Source of the DNA: Alphaproteobacteria bacterium
GTDB lineage: Bacteria; Pseudomonadota; Alphaproteobacteria; ATCC43930; CGMCC-115725
NCBI GenBank assembly: GCA_030041385.1
Contig: JASHNY010000219.1
Location: forward strand, 1-39,420
Direction of reading: 5' to 3'
DNA: 39,420 nucleotides
Shown: positions 24,126 through 32,766 of the stretch, one piece after another
Layout: each line of letters opens with the position of its first letter
How positions within the stretch are numbered: the stretch's first letter is position 1
Notes under the pieces: model-generated
Database searches by the model: none
The model's input: only the letters and a program-made list of their open reading frames with translations
What the model was told of the DNA's origin: nothing
Made by a program: the position numbers and the translations under genes

Positions 24126-25108
24126 CGCGCCCCGCCGCCGCGCAGCCGTGCCAGATGGATGTTCGCCGCCATCGCGATCAGGATCGCGGCGCCGATGATG
24201 ATGTCGAAGGTGAAGGCGTTGATCCCCTGAAGCGTGAACCCGTCCTGCATCACGCCGAGCATGATCCCGCCGACGAGCCCGCCGACGATCGTGCCGGTTC
24301 CGCCGGCGATTGCGGTGCCGCCAATGACCCCGCTGGCAACGCCGAGAAACATGATGTTGCTGCCGCCGGCGAGCGGGTCGATCGAGCCGACGCGAAACGC
24401 CTCCAGCAGCCCGGTCAATCCGCCCAATGTGCTGGTCAGCACGAAATTGCCGATCTTGATGCGGTTGATGGCGATGCCGGCCTCGGCGGCGGCGACGATG
24501 TTGCCGCCGATCGCGATCGTGTGCAGCCCCCAGCGGGTGTGGCGCAAGACCACGTGCATGATCGCGACGATGGCGAGCGCCCAGAGGATTTCGGAATAGG
24601 CCCAGGTGCCCATGATGCCGGTCAGCAGCGGCCCGCCGGAAGTGTTGGCGGGATAGCCGCGCGAGATCGTCAAGGTGAGCCCGGTGATCAGGAACAGCAT
24701 GCCGAGCGTGGTGATGAACGACGGGATGCTGAGCTTGATCGTGATCAGCCCGATGACGAGGCCGATCAGCGCGCACACCAACAGCGCCGCGACGATCGCC
24801 AGCGGCTCCGGCACGCCGATATCGTTGACGTTCTCCATCAGGAACGGCGCCAGCGCAAAGACCTGCCCGACCGACAGGTCGATCTCGCGGCAGATCAGCA
24901 GCATGATCTCGCCGCAGGCGATGATCACCGGGGCGGCGACGAACTGCGACAGGGTCTGCAGGTTGGCGTTGGTGATGAAATTGCGGTTGGCGAGCTCGAA
25001 ATAGGCGACGAGCGCCACCGACACGACGATGACGCTCGCCTCCGGGCGCAACAGGAAACTGTGGGCCCGCCTCGCGAAACTGCTTCTGGCCGCGCCCTCG
25101 GCCACCAT
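24122..25108 (-). CDS. CUT2-type sugar ABC permease (RbsC/FrcC-like)
   Basis: A 328-residue inner-membrane permease with 8-10 predicted helices. Family landmarks are the REIDLSVGQVFAL segment near residue 73, the long LITIKLSIPSFITTLG and the glycine-rich loop ASGVIGGTAIAGGTGTIVGG. The ATG at 25106-25108 lies 2 nt from the stop of the binding-protein gene (TGATCATG), so translation is probably coupled. Only one permease gene is present, as expected for CUT2 systems, which use a homodimer. Confidence 0.94.
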   Translation of the reverse strand: MVAEGAARSSFARRAHSFLLRPEASVIVVSVALVAYFELANRNFITNANLQTLSQFVAAPVIIACGEIMLLICREIDLSVGQVFALAPFLMENVNDIGVPEPLAIVAALLVCALIGLVIGLITIKLSIPSFITTLGMLFLITGLTLTISRGYPANTSGGPLLTGIMGTWAYSEILWALAIVAIMHVVLRHTRWGLHTIAIGGNIVAAAEAGIAINRIKIGNFVLTSTLGGLTGLLEAFRVGSIDPLAGGSNIMFLGVASGVIGGTAIAGGTGTIVGGLVGGIMLGVMQDGFTLQGINAFTFDIIIGAAILIAMAANIHLARLRGGGAR

Positions 25109-25110
25109 GA

Positions 25111-26190
25111 TCAGTCGCCGATCGGCCCGCTTCGCGGCACGATCTCGGGCGCCTTCGCGCTGCCTTCGTATCGGGTCTTCGTGTTCATGTACTGGCCGAC
25201 CGCGTCCTTGGTGACGAATTTGAGCCCGGTATTGATGTCGGCCGGCCCGATCAGCCCGCCCGAGACCTTGTACGCAAACATTTCCATGACCGTGTAGAAC
25301 CCCTGCAGATAGGGCTGCTGGTCGATGACGAAATCGAGATAGCCGTCGCGGACCGCTTCGAGCGAGCGCGGCAGCAGGTCGTACCCGCCAGCGTGGACGC
25401 CTTTTTTCGGCAGATTGTATTGCCGGCTGATCAGCCCGCAATTCATCGTGTCCCCGCCGCTGACCCCGAACATCCCCTTCACATCCTGGTTGCCGAGGTA
25501 ATAGGCCTGGGCCTTCGACAATGCGGCATTGGCGCTCGGGTCGGTGGCGATCATCGTCGCCTGGATGTTGGCGCCGGATTTCTTGATCGAATCCATCGCG
25601 CCGTCGACCCGCGGCTGAAGGTTGAGCTGGCCCGGCGTAGCGATGAAGATCGCCACCTTGCCCGAGCCGACCAGCTTGACGATGCGCTCGCCCATCATCT
25701 GCCCGGAAAGGAACAGGTCCTGGCCGATATAGGAGAGGCGTTTGTTGGTATGCGAATCGGCGTTGTAGCTGAACACCGGAATGCCGGCCGCGAGAGCCTT
25801 CTCGACCGGGCGGTCGAACCCTTTCGGATCGACGAGGCATACCGCGATCGCATCGGCCTTGCCGGCGATCGCCGTGTTCATCGCGTTGACCATCTGGGCG
25901 ACGTCGGACGTCTCCGACCCGGTCCACTGGTAATCGACGCCCAGTATCGCGCAGGCATCCTGGATGCCGTACTGGGTCGGCACGAAAAACGGGTTGGAGG
26001 TCACATGGTTGACGAACACGAACTTCCAGCGCGGATGCGGCGGGAACGGCCCTGCATCGGCGGCCCGCGCGCGGCCGGGAGCGGCGGCCAGCAGTGCCGC
26101 GATCGACCCCGCACCGACGCCGCGCATCAAGGCGCGGCGCGGCAATGCGGCCGCAATTCGCGCCGCGGCCTCGGGTGAATTTTTGGTCAT
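25111..26190 (-). CDS. Sugar-binding periplasmic protein (Peripla_BP_4 type)
   Basis: A 359-residue binding protein, first gene of the CUT2 operon. Residues 1-45 form an export leader with a twin-arginine-like PRRALMRG and the hydrophobic GAGSIAALLAAA, cleaved near ARAADA. The mature part has the two-lobe pattern of ribose-type binding proteins: FVFVNHVTSNPFFVP, DAIAVCLVDPKGF, GIPVFSYNADS and FGVSGGDTMNCG. The start at 26188-26190 follows GGGGGAGGCC. The Asn/Asp residues in the ligand cleft suggest a sugar or polyol, and no specific one can be named. Confidence 0.93.
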   Translation of the reverse strand: MTKNSPEAAARIAAALPRRALMRGVGAGSIAALLAAAPGRARAADAGPFPPHPRWKFVFVNHVTSNPFFVPTQYGIQDACAILGVDYQWTGSETSDVAQMVNAMNTAIAGKADAIAVCLVDPKGFDRPVEKALAAGIPVFSYNADSHTNKRLSYIGQDLFLSGQMMGERIVKLVGSGKVAIFIATPGQLNLQPRVDGAMDSIKKSGANIQATMIATDPSANAALSKAQAYYLGNQDVKGMFGVSGGDTMNCGLISRQYNLPKKGVHAGGYDLLPRSLEAVRDGYLDFVIDQQPYLQGFYTVMEMFAYKVSGGLIGPADINTGLKFVTKDAVGQYMNTKTRYEGSAKAPEIVPRSGPIGD

Positions 26191-26286
26191 GGCCTCCCCC
26201 CTCCCGGCAAAGTCGTTTGTCGCGCACCTTAGAGCAGACAAGGCGTAAATTACCACGCAGAACAGCGCGGTGCGGGTTGCGGCGGG

Positions 26287-26379
26287 ATGCTGAAGGCGGA
26301 ATCAGGCCTGATCGTTTCGGTGCCGCAGGCCGAGGCGCTGGTGCGACCGTTTCGCGACCGTTACGACCCCGGCGCCGAT
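26287..26379 (+). pseudogene. Remnant resembling the N-terminus of a 2'-5' RNA ligase-family protein
   Basis: Starting at ATG 26287, the first 31 codons read MLKAESGLIVSVPQAEALV then RPFRDRYDPGADP. This looks like the opening of 2'-5' RNA ligase (LigT-like) family proteins, which continue with an HxT motif. Here the frame continues with unrelated sequence and no HxT follows, so only a start fragment is left. The recognition is from memory of the family pattern and the piece is short. The remaining sequence at 26191-26286 and 26380-26486 shows nothing else convincing. Confidence 0.35.
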
Positions 26380-26486
26380 CCATGCGAGCGCGATGCCGCT
26401 CGGCTGATCGAGATTGCTTGGCCCTGTCCGCGATCGGCACGCTATAAACCGGCACCGGCCTCCTCTTCGTGCCTTTGGGTGACCCG

Positions 26487-27620
26487 ATGTCCAGCACCGC
26501 TCCCCTGTCCGGAATCGTCGTCGTCGAGATCGGCCATTCGATCGCTGCGCCCTATGCGGGGATGATCCTCGGCGAGCTTGGCGCCGACGTGATCAAGGTC
26601 GAGAACCCCAAGGGCGGCGACGCCTGCCGCGGCTGGGGTCCGCCGTTCGCCGAGGGGGCGGCGACCTGCTTTCACGCGGTCAACCGCGGCAAGCGCGGCA
26701 TCACGATCGACCTCGCCGACGCCGACGATGCAGCGCGGCTCAAGGCGCTGATCCTCGAACGCGCCGATGTCGTGATCCACAACCTCAAATACGGCGCGCT
26801 CGACAAATACGGGCTCGGCGCCGACGCGCTGGTCGCGGCAAAGCCGAGCCTCGTCTGCTGCAACCTCGCCGCGTTCGGCCATACCGGGCCGCTGCGCGAG
26901 CGCCCCGGCTACGACCCGATGATGCAGGCCTATTCGGGGCTGATGAGTTTGCTCGGCGAAGACGGGCGTCCGCCGGTCCGCGTCACCGCCTCGGTCGTCG
27001 ACATGGGTGCGGCGATGTGGTCGGTCATCGGCATTCTTGCGGCATTGCGCGAACGCGACCGCATCGGCGCGGGCGGCATCGTCGATGCCTCGCTCTACGA
27101 GACCTCGCTCGCCTGGATGAGCATCATGCTGGCGGGCTATCTCGCCGACCGCCAATTGCCGGCGCGGCACGGCTCGGGCGTCGAGATGATCGTGCCCTAC
27201 CAGGCCTTTGCCGCCGCGGACGGCTACCTGATGGTGGCGGCCGGCAACGACAATTTGTTCCGCCGGCTTGCCGCCGCGCTGGGCCGCCCCAGCCTCGCCG
27301 AAGACCCGCGCTTCCGCACCAACGGCGACCGCGTCGTCCACCGCGCCGAGCTGGTGCCGATCCTTGCCGACATCATCGCCGGCGAGCCGCGCGCGCACTG
27401 GGCGAAATTGCTCGACGCGGCCGGCATCCCGAACGGTCCGATCAACACCCTCGACCAGGTCGTCGCCGACCCGCAGACCCGGGCGCTGGACCTCATTCAG
27501 CGGCAGCAGGGCAACGAGCTGGCACTGGTCGGCATGCCGCTGTCGTTCGACGGGGTCCGCCCGCCTTTCGCCAAACGCGCGCCGGCGCTCGGCGAAGACA
27601 ACGAGACCGTGCTCGGGTAA
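26487..27620 (+). CDS. CaiB/BaiF family III CoA-transferase
   Basis: A 377-residue class III CoA-transferase, which moves CoA between carboxylic acids through an aspartyl-CoA thioester. Landmarks are VVVEIGHSIAAPYAG, LGELGADVIKVENPKGGD, RGKRGITIDL and the catalytic Asp172 in SVVDMGAAMW. The C-terminal half has the expected AADGYLMVAAGND and PRFRTNGDRV. The ATG at 26487 is preferred over the GTG at 26469, though its ribosome binding site (GGGTGA) is weak. It is the first gene of a four-gene operon; its stop overlaps the lipoprotein start by one base (TAATG). It would activate an acid in a pathway that also uses the downstream acyl-CoA synthetase. Confidence 0.93.
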   Translation: MSSTAPLSGIVVVEIGHSIAAPYAGMILGELGADVIKVENPKGGDACRGWGPPFAEGAATCFHAVNRGKRGITIDLADADDAARLKALILERADVVIHNLKYGALDKYGLGADALVAAKPSLVCCNLAAFGHTGPLRERPGYDPMMQAYSGLMSLLGEDGRPPVRVTASVVDMGAAMWSVIGILAALRERDRIGAGGIVDASLYETSLAWMSIMLAGYLADRQLPARHGSGVEMIVPYQAFAAADGYLMVAAGNDNLFRRLAAALGRPSLAEDPRFRTNGDRVVHRAELVPILADIIAGEPRAHWAKLLDAAGIPNGPINTLDQVVADPQTRALDLIQRQQGNELALVGMPLSFDGVRPPFAKRAPALGEDNETVLG

Positions 27621-28612
27621 TGCGGATGCCGGCCCCGACCCGACTCCTCGCCGCGGCCGCACTCGCCGCCCTGCTGTCCGGCTGCATCGGCCCGTTCACG
27701 CCCGGCCCGAGCGGAGAGGAGAGCCCCGGCGCGATCTCGGTAACGCGCGAGCAAGGCGGGCGGTTTCTCGCCTTTGTCGGGCCGCGCTCGCAGCACGACC
27801 CGCTGTTTCTGGGCGTGCCCGACACCAATTATGACGTGCTGCGAAGCTGGCTCGACACGCGCTCCGGCGAGACCGCCCATCAGATCTACGTCGAGGACAG
27901 CTATACCGGGTCGCCGCGGAACTGGGATGCCGCGCAGGACCAGAGTGGCACGCGCCTGCGCTTCATCGCGATCAGCACGAACAAGATCACCTGCGACCGC
28001 GGCTGCTCCTATGCCGAGGAATTCGCCGCCGCATTGCCGGAACCGGTGTTGCGGGCCAGCACTCAGGGCGGGCTGACGGTCTTCTTCCGCGCCAAATCGG
28101 GCGCGCAGATGACGATCCACATTTCTGGCGAGGAGATCGCCAACCAGCTTGCCGCCGTCGCCTCGGCGCGGGCGGGGATTGCGTCTCACCCGGCTTCGGC
28201 GCCGGCAAAGCCCACCTCGCTGGTAACCGCCCCACCTGCGGCAACCGCGCCGACGCCGTCGGCCGCGCCGACACCGGCACGACCCGCTGCCGCCACGCCG
28301 ATGCAACCGGCTGCCGCCACACCGATGCAGCCTGCCGCCGCAACACCGATGCAACCGGCTGCCGCAACACCGATGCAGCCTGCTGCCGCCGCGCCGATGC
28401 AACCTGCCGCCGCCGCGCCGCCGCCGACATTCGAGCCCGGGCCGCCGGCCGAACCGGAGGCCGTGCCGCCGGCGGAATACGAGTCTTCGCCCTACGGAGG
28501 AAGCGAGACGGAACCGGCGACGGAAGCCGAGCCGCCGCCTGCCGAGGAGACGGAGCCCGGCGCCGCGAGCGGCACAGCCATGCCGACCCCGCCGCAGTCG
28601 AGTGGACGCTGA
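27620..28612 (+). CDS. Repeat-containing lipoprotein, function unknown
   Basis: A 330-residue protein with a lipoprotein signal peptide: basic start, LLAAAALAALLSGC with the acylated Cys at residue 22. Residues 35-185 form a compact domain (GGRFLAFVGPRSQHDPLF, RSWLDTRSGETAHQIYV, TCDRGCSYAEEF) with two cysteines that could form a disulfide. The C-terminal 130 residues are Pro/Ala-rich, with five near-perfect PAAATPMQ repeats and an acidic end, likely an extended spacer. Its start (TAATG) and stop (TGATG at 28610-28614) each overlap a neighbour by one base. It is thus fixed inside an acyl-CoA operon, an odd place for a surface lipoprotein. I do not recognise the family. Confidence 0.82.
   Translation: MRMPAPTRLLAAAALAALLSGCIGPFTPGPSGEESPGAISVTREQGGRFLAFVGPRSQHDPLFLGVPDTNYDVLRSWLDTRSGETAHQIYVEDSYTGSPRNWDAAQDQSGTRLRFIAISTNKITCDRGCSYAEEFAAALPEPVLRASTQGGLTVFFRAKSGAQMTIHISGEEIANQLAAVASARAGIASHPASAPAKPTSLVTAPPAATAPTPSAAPTPARPAAATPMQPAAATPMQPAAATPMQPAAATPMQPAAAAPMQPAAAAPPPTFEPGPPAEPEAVPPAEYESSPYGGSETEPATEAEPPPAEETEPGAASGTAMPTPPQSSGR
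28283..28402 (+). repeat. Five in-frame 24-bp tandem repeats encoding PAAATPMQ
   Basis: Units start at 28283, 28307, 28331, 28355 and 28379. The first four encode PAAATPMQ and the fifth PAAAAPMQ. A degenerate sixth follows. Third-base differences between units (for example CAA versus CAG) show they are not a recent identical duplication. The repeats sit in the linker of the lipoprotein and are a likely site of length variation between strains. Confidence 0.9.
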
Positions 28613-29613
28613 TGCGGGCGCTCGTTCTGCACGCTCACGGCGGCCCCGAGGCGCTGACCTACGAGACCGCCTATCCCGACCCGAGCCCCGGCCGCGGCGA
28701 GGTTCTGGTCAAAATTCACGCCTGTTCACTGAATTACCACGACGTGTTCACCCGCCGCGGCATGCCCGGCATCAGGGTGCCGCTGCCGGTCGTGCCCGGG
28801 CTCGACATCGCCGGCGAGGTCGCCGCGCTCGGTGCCGGAGTCGAAGGCTGGGTGGTGGGCGCGCCGGTCCTCGTCAACCCGCTCTACCCCGGGGTCGGCT
28901 TGATGGGCGAGATGCGCGACGGCGGCCTCGCCGAATACTGCACCCCATCCGCGCAGCAATTGCTCCCGATCCCCGCCGGCGTGTCGTTTGCCGAGGCGGC
29001 GGCGATCCCGGTCGCCTATGGCACCGCGCACCGCATGCTGGGCAACAACCCGATCGAGCCGGGACAGCGCGTGCTGGTGCTGGGCGCCAGCGGCGGCGTC
29101 GGCACCGCGGCAGTGATGCTCGCCAAACTGGCCGGAGCCGAGGTCATCGCAGCCGCCGGCTCCGACGACAAACTGCAACGGCTGAAAGAGCTTGGGGCCG
29201 ATCACCTGATAAACTACACGAAGACCGATTTCGTCAGCGAAATCCATGCCCGCTATGGCCGGCCGCAGCGCCGCAGCTACGACGGCGGGGTCGACGTGAT
29301 CGTCAACTACACCGGCGGCGACAGCTGGGTGCCGTCGCTGAAGGCGTTGAAGCGCGGCGGCCGGATGCTGGTGTGCGGCGCCACGGCCGGCTTCGCGCCG
29401 GCCGAGGATTTGCGCTACATCTGGACCTTCGAGTTGCGCATTCACGGCTCCAACAGCTGGACCCCGGCCGATCTCGAAACCCTGCTCGGCCTCGCCGCGT
29501 CGCGGCGGCTGGTGCCGGTGATCGACCGCATCCTGCCGCTGTCGGAGGGGCGGGAGGCGATTGGATTGCTCGAAGACCGCAAGATTTTCGGCAAGGTGGT
29601 CGTCACCCCGTGA
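28612..29613 (+). CDS. Quinone reductase-like medium-chain oxidoreductase (MDR family)
   Basis: A 333-residue medium-chain dehydrogenase/reductase. The catalytic domain shows CSLNYHDVFTRRGMPG, and the nucleotide-binding domain shows VLGASGGVGTAAVMLAK at about residues 161-177. The zinc-ligating residues of alcohol dehydrogenases are not conserved, so a zinc-free NADPH:quinone or enoyl reductase type is likelier. The start overlaps the lipoprotein stop (TGATG) and the end overlaps the acyl-CoA synthetase start (TGATG at 29611-29615), so translation of the operon is tightly coupled. The substrate is unknown. Confidence 0.92.
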   Translation: MRALVLHAHGGPEALTYETAYPDPSPGRGEVLVKIHACSLNYHDVFTRRGMPGIRVPLPVVPGLDIAGEVAALGAGVEGWVVGAPVLVNPLYPGVGLMGEMRDGGLAEYCTPSAQQLLPIPAGVSFAEAAAIPVAYGTAHRMLGNNPIEPGQRVLVLGASGGVGTAAVMLAKLAGAEVIAAAGSDDKLQRLKELGADHLINYTKTDFVSEIHARYGRPQRRSYDGGVDVIVNYTGGDSWVPSLKALKRGGRMLVCGATAGFAPAEDLRYIWTFELRIHGSNSWTPADLETLLGLAASRRLVPVIDRILPLSEGREAIGLLEDRKIFGKVVVTP

Positions 29614-31112
29614 TGCGGACCAATCTCGGCGATCTGTTCGACCCGGCCCGCGACCCCGGCAAGATCGCGCTGATCGCGACCGACGGCGCCGGCGGCTACC
29701 GCGAGTTCGCCTATGCGGCGCTCGACCGGGCGGTCGCCGCGCTCGCCGCCGCCCTGACCCGGCGGGGATTGCGGCGCGGCGCTAGGATCGCGTTGATCGG
29801 CGCCAATTCGGCCGAATATCTCGTCGCCTATCTCGCCATCATGCGCGCCGGGTTCGTCGCCGTACCGGTCAACACGCAGCTCCCGGCCGCGACGATTGCC
29901 TTCATCCTCAACGATTCCGCGGCCGAATTGGCTTTCGTCGAAGACGCGCATCGCGCCGCCTTGCCGCCCAGCCTCGCGGCCGAGCCGTTCCCGGCGATCG
30001 TGCCCCGCGAAGATGCGCCGGATTGCACCGCCACCGTGCCGGAACCGCACGAGCTGGCGATGATCCTCTACACCTCCGGCTCGACCGGGCGGCCGAAAGG
30101 CGTGTGCCTGTCGCATGAAGGGCAGCTGTGGGCTTTGTCGGCGCGATTGGCCGCGCTGACCGCGCCGGCGCGCGAGCGCTTTCTGGTCGCCGCGCCGCTC
30201 TATCACATGAACGCGCTGTTTGCCGCCAAGACCGCGCTCGCGGCGATGGCGACGCTGGTCCTGCTGCCGCGGTTCTCGCCGCGATCCTACATCGACGCGA
30301 TTGCCGAGTTCGGCTGCACCGCGCTGACCTCGGTGCCGACAATGATCGCGCGCGTGGTCAAGGAGGAATCTCATCTCGCCCGCGTCGATCTGTCGTCGGT
30401 GCGGCGCCTGACGATGGGCTCGGCACCGCAGACCCAGGCGCTGTGGGACAAGGCGCGGCGCGCCTTTCCCGGCGCGCTGCTGGTGATGGGCTATGGCACG
30501 ACCGAGCACGGCCCATCCACCTTTGGGCCGCATCCGCGCGGTCTCAGGACGCCGGATTTATCGCTCGGCCACCCGCTGCCCGGCAACGAGGTGCGCCTCG
30601 CCAGCGGCGCGACACAGGATGAGGGCGTGCTCGAAGTGCGCTGCCCGGCGGTCATGGAGGGATACCTGAACCTGCCCGCCGTCACCGCGCAGGTTTTGCA
30701 CGACGGCTGGTACCATACCGGGGACCGGGTGCGGCGCGACGCCGACGGCTTTTATTTCTTTGTCGGCCGCGCCGACGACATGTTCGTCTGCTCAGGCGAA
30801 AACATCCATCCTGGCGCGGTTGAGGGTTTGCTCGAACGCCACCCGGCGGTTCACCAGGCCAGCGTCGTTCCGGTCGCCGACGACGAGCGCGGCCAGATCC
30901 CGGTCGCGTTTATCGTATTGCGGGCGGGCGCCGCGGCCAACGAAGCCGAGATCAGGGCCTTCGCCCTCGCCCATGCGCCGCCGGTTCAGCACCCGCGCCG
31001 CGTGTGGTTCGTGGCCGAATTGCCGTTGACCGGCACCAACAAGATCGACCGGCGCGCGCTCGCGGCTGAGGCTGCGCTCAGGATTTCGGCGGAGGCGGCC
31101 GGTCGGGGTTGA
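29613..31112 (+). CDS. Acyl-CoA synthetase (AMP-dependent synthetase/ligase)
   Basis: A 499-residue adenylate-forming enzyme that activates a carboxylic acid to its CoA thioester by way of an acyl-AMP. The P-loop-like motif is at residues 153-163 (YTSGSTGRPKG), and GYGTTE, YHTGD and the hinge GRADDMFVCSGENI follow in order. The catalytic Lys is in GTNKIDR near residue 477. It is the last gene of the CoA-transferase operon. Its end overlaps the convergent periplasmic-protein gene by 35 nt. It resembles the caiC/fadK-like group; acid specificity cannot be told. Confidence 0.94.
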   Translation: MRTNLGDLFDPARDPGKIALIATDGAGGYREFAYAALDRAVAALAAALTRRGLRRGARIALIGANSAEYLVAYLAIMRAGFVAVPVNTQLPAATIAFILNDSAAELAFVEDAHRAALPPSLAAEPFPAIVPREDAPDCTATVPEPHELAMILYTSGSTGRPKGVCLSHEGQLWALSARLAALTAPARERFLVAAPLYHMNALFAAKTALAAMATLVLLPRFSPRSYIDAIAEFGCTALTSVPTMIARVVKEESHLARVDLSSVRRLTMGSAPQTQALWDKARRAFPGALLVMGYGTTEHGPSTFGPHPRGLRTPDLSLGHPLPGNEVRLASGATQDEGVLEVRCPAVMEGYLNLPAVTAQVLHDGWYHTGDRVRRDADGFYFFVGRADDMFVCSGENIHPGAVEGLLERHPAVHQASVVPVADDERGQIPVAFIVLRAGAAANEAEIRAFALAHAPPVQHPRRVWFVAELPLTGTNKIDRRALAAEAALRISAEAAGRG

Positions 31113-31734
31113 ATTGCGGCCGCTTGCCGATCCACAGCACGATGGCATCGGCCGCCAGCGTCGGATCGGCGCGGATCGGCGCGATGATGTGGGCCGTCGC
31201 CAGCGCCGCCTTCAGCTCGGTCGCGGCCGGCGGCGGCGCCCCGGCGTCGCGCACCAGCACGGCGACTCCGCGCATTTCGGCAACCGGCGGCAAGGTTTTG
31301 CGGCTGATCTGGTTGCCGCTGATCTGCCAGCCGACCATCGACAGCGGCGCGGCGATGCTGGTGCCGTAGCCGACGGCATCGCCCTCCACGGGGTCGGCGA
31401 CGATCGCGATCGTGCCCGTCGGCTTGCCGTAAAGGCTGGTGATGACCAGTTGGCGGCCCACCGGGTCGAGCGCGCGCGCCACCCCCGGGGCCGGGGCCGG
31501 TTCGATTTCGGCGAGCTTGTCCAATACCTGCTGCGGGTCGAGCCGGCGCTCCAGGATCGTCGTCAACACATCGGCAAGCTGGGCGCCGAAGGCGGGCGAG
31601 ACCGCCGGGCACGCCAGCGTCACCGGGTCGCTGCCGGCCACCGAGCAGCCGGGCGCCGCCGGCCTGTTCTCTGCCGCCGATGCGGCGATAACCGGCAGGG
31701 CGGTCAGCCCAAGCACAAGGAGGAGCCGCTTCAT
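31078..31734 (-). CDS. Hypothetical periplasmic protein
   Basis: A 218-residue protein I do not recognise. Residues 1-20 form a Sec signal peptide (MKRLLLVLGLTALPVIA, cleavage near ASA|AE). The mature part has two cysteines at 30 and 42 that could pair, a helical segment (LADVLTTILERRLDPQQVLDKLAEI), and a beta-rich region with VGRQLVITSLYGKP and IAIVADPVEGDAVGYG. The C-terminus is PQFNPDRPPPPKS. The ATG at 31732-31734 follows GGCGGGATC. It converges on the acyl-CoA synthetase, overlapping it by 35 nt, and diverges from the ICL-family lyase. Confidence 0.72.
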   Translation of the reverse strand: MKRLLLVLGLTALPVIAASAAENRPAAPGCSVAGSDPVTLACPAVSPAFGAQLADVLTTILERRLDPQQVLDKLAEIEPAPAPGVARALDPVGRQLVITSLYGKPTGTIAIVADPVEGDAVGYGTSIAAPLSMVGWQISGNQISRKTLPPVAEMRGVAVLVRDAGAPPPAATELKAALATAHIIAPIRADPTLAADAIVLWIGKRPQFNPDRPPPPKS

Positions 31735-31820
31735 GATCCCGCCGCAGCCGTTCGTACGCGATCGCCGAACCCTATGGCGCGATGGCTTAATAAATTGTTC
31801 ACCCACCGCCGCGGGGCCGA

Positions 31821-31826
31821 TTGACA
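31821..31826 (+). promoter_or_regulatory. Possible -35 element (TTGACA)
   Basis: A perfect TTGACA lies 61 nt upstream of the ICL-family lyase gene, in the divergent gap at 31735-31887. Sequence at the expected -10 distance (31843-31850) is GC-rich and does not match TATAAT; alphaproteobacterial -10 elements are often weak. This is a guess from one hexamer. Confidence 0.25.
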
Positions 31827-31887
31827 ACCCCGCCGCGCGCTGCTCCGCTCGGCGCCAACGAGGCGGCAGAGGCGGAAGGATGCGGAG

Positions 31888-32760
31888 ATGACACCACGCC
31901 AGGCATTGCGCCATCTGATCGCGCGCGGCGACTATACGATGGCGCCGGGCGCCTATGACACGCTGACCGCGCGGCTCGTCGAGCAGGCCGGGTTCGAGGC
32001 GGTCTATCTGACCGGCGGCGGCTATTCGCGGGCCAGCGGCTACCCCGATATCGGGCTGTTGACGCTGAGCGAGAATGTGCGCTGGATCGGCATGACGGTC
32101 GAGGCCGTCGGCATCCCGGTCATCGCCGATGCCGATACCGGCTACGGCAACGCCGTCAACGTGATCCGCACGGTGCGCGAATACGAAAAATCGGGGGTCG
32201 CGGCATTCCACCTCGAAGACCAGGTGGCGCCCAAGAAGTGCGGGCACTACGAGGGCAAGGAGGTCGTCCCCCGCGCCGAGATGGTCGGCAAGATCAAGGC
32301 TGCGGTCGACACCCGCCGCGATGCGGACATGGTCATCATCGCCCGCTCCGACGCGCGCGCGATCGAAGGGCTCGAGGCCGCGATCGATCGGGTCAACGCC
32401 TATCTCGAAGCCGGCGCCGATGTCGGCTTTGTCGAAGCGCCGCAATCGGTTGAGGAATTGCGCATCGTCGCCCGCAGCGTCGCCGGTCCGGCGCTCGCCA
32501 ATGTGTTCGAGGGCGGCAAGACGCCGATGCTGGCGGCGAGCGAACTGGCCGCCATGGGGTTCCGGCTCGGCATCTACCCGTCGCAGACCCAGCGCGCCGC
32601 GATCCGCGCCGCCCAGCGCGTGCTCGCGGTGCTGAAGGAAGACGGAAACACGATCCGCATCGAGCGCGAGCTGGCGACGTTCCAGGAGCGCGAAGCCGCA
32701 GTCGGCACCGCGGAATGGCGCGCGCTGGAGGAAAAATATCTGCGGCTTGCTGGCGAATGA
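31888..32760 (+). CDS. Isocitrate lyase/PEP mutase-family C-C lyase (methylisocitrate lyase or oxaloacetate decarboxylase type)
   Basis: A 290-residue TIM-barrel enzyme of the isocitrate lyase/PEP mutase superfamily. Metal-binding acids are in VIADADTGYGN (Asp81, Asp83) and HLEDQ (Glu110, Asp111). The catalytic loop reads KKCGH with Cys118, as in 2-methylisocitrate lyase, where the usual form is KRCGH. RSDARA and VFVEAP-like strands follow. Enzymes of this length include PrpB, carboxyvinyl-carboxyphosphonate mutase and oxaloacetate decarboxylase. The Cys favours a lyase acting on an isocitrate-like acid. Start ATG at 31888 follows AAGGATGCGGAG. A MmgE/PrpD gene is present 13 kb away but no prpC. 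Confidence 0.92.
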   Translation: MTPRQALRHLIARGDYTMAPGAYDTLTARLVEQAGFEAVYLTGGGYSRASGYPDIGLLTLSENVRWIGMTVEAVGIPVIADADTGYGNAVNVIRTVREYEKSGVAAFHLEDQVAPKKCGHYEGKEVVPRAEMVGKIKAAVDTRRDADMVIIARSDARAIEGLEAAIDRVNAYLEAGADVGFVEAPQSVEELRIVARSVAGPALANVFEGGKTPMLAASELAAMGFRLGIYPSQTQRAAIRAAQRVLAVLKEDGNTIRIERELATFQEREAAVGTAEWRALEEKYLRLAGE

Positions 32761-32766
32761 CCCACG

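Noticed and set aside
24122-26497. A 791-codon frame that would fuse a long N-terminus to the CUT2 permease
   Set aside because: The upstream half is the shadow of the binding-protein gene; the permease starts at 25108 with normal family length.
28283-28402. Short tandem repeats as a CRISPR array
   Set aside because: The units are contiguous 24-mers with no spacers, in frame, and encode a regular octapeptide in a lipoprotein.
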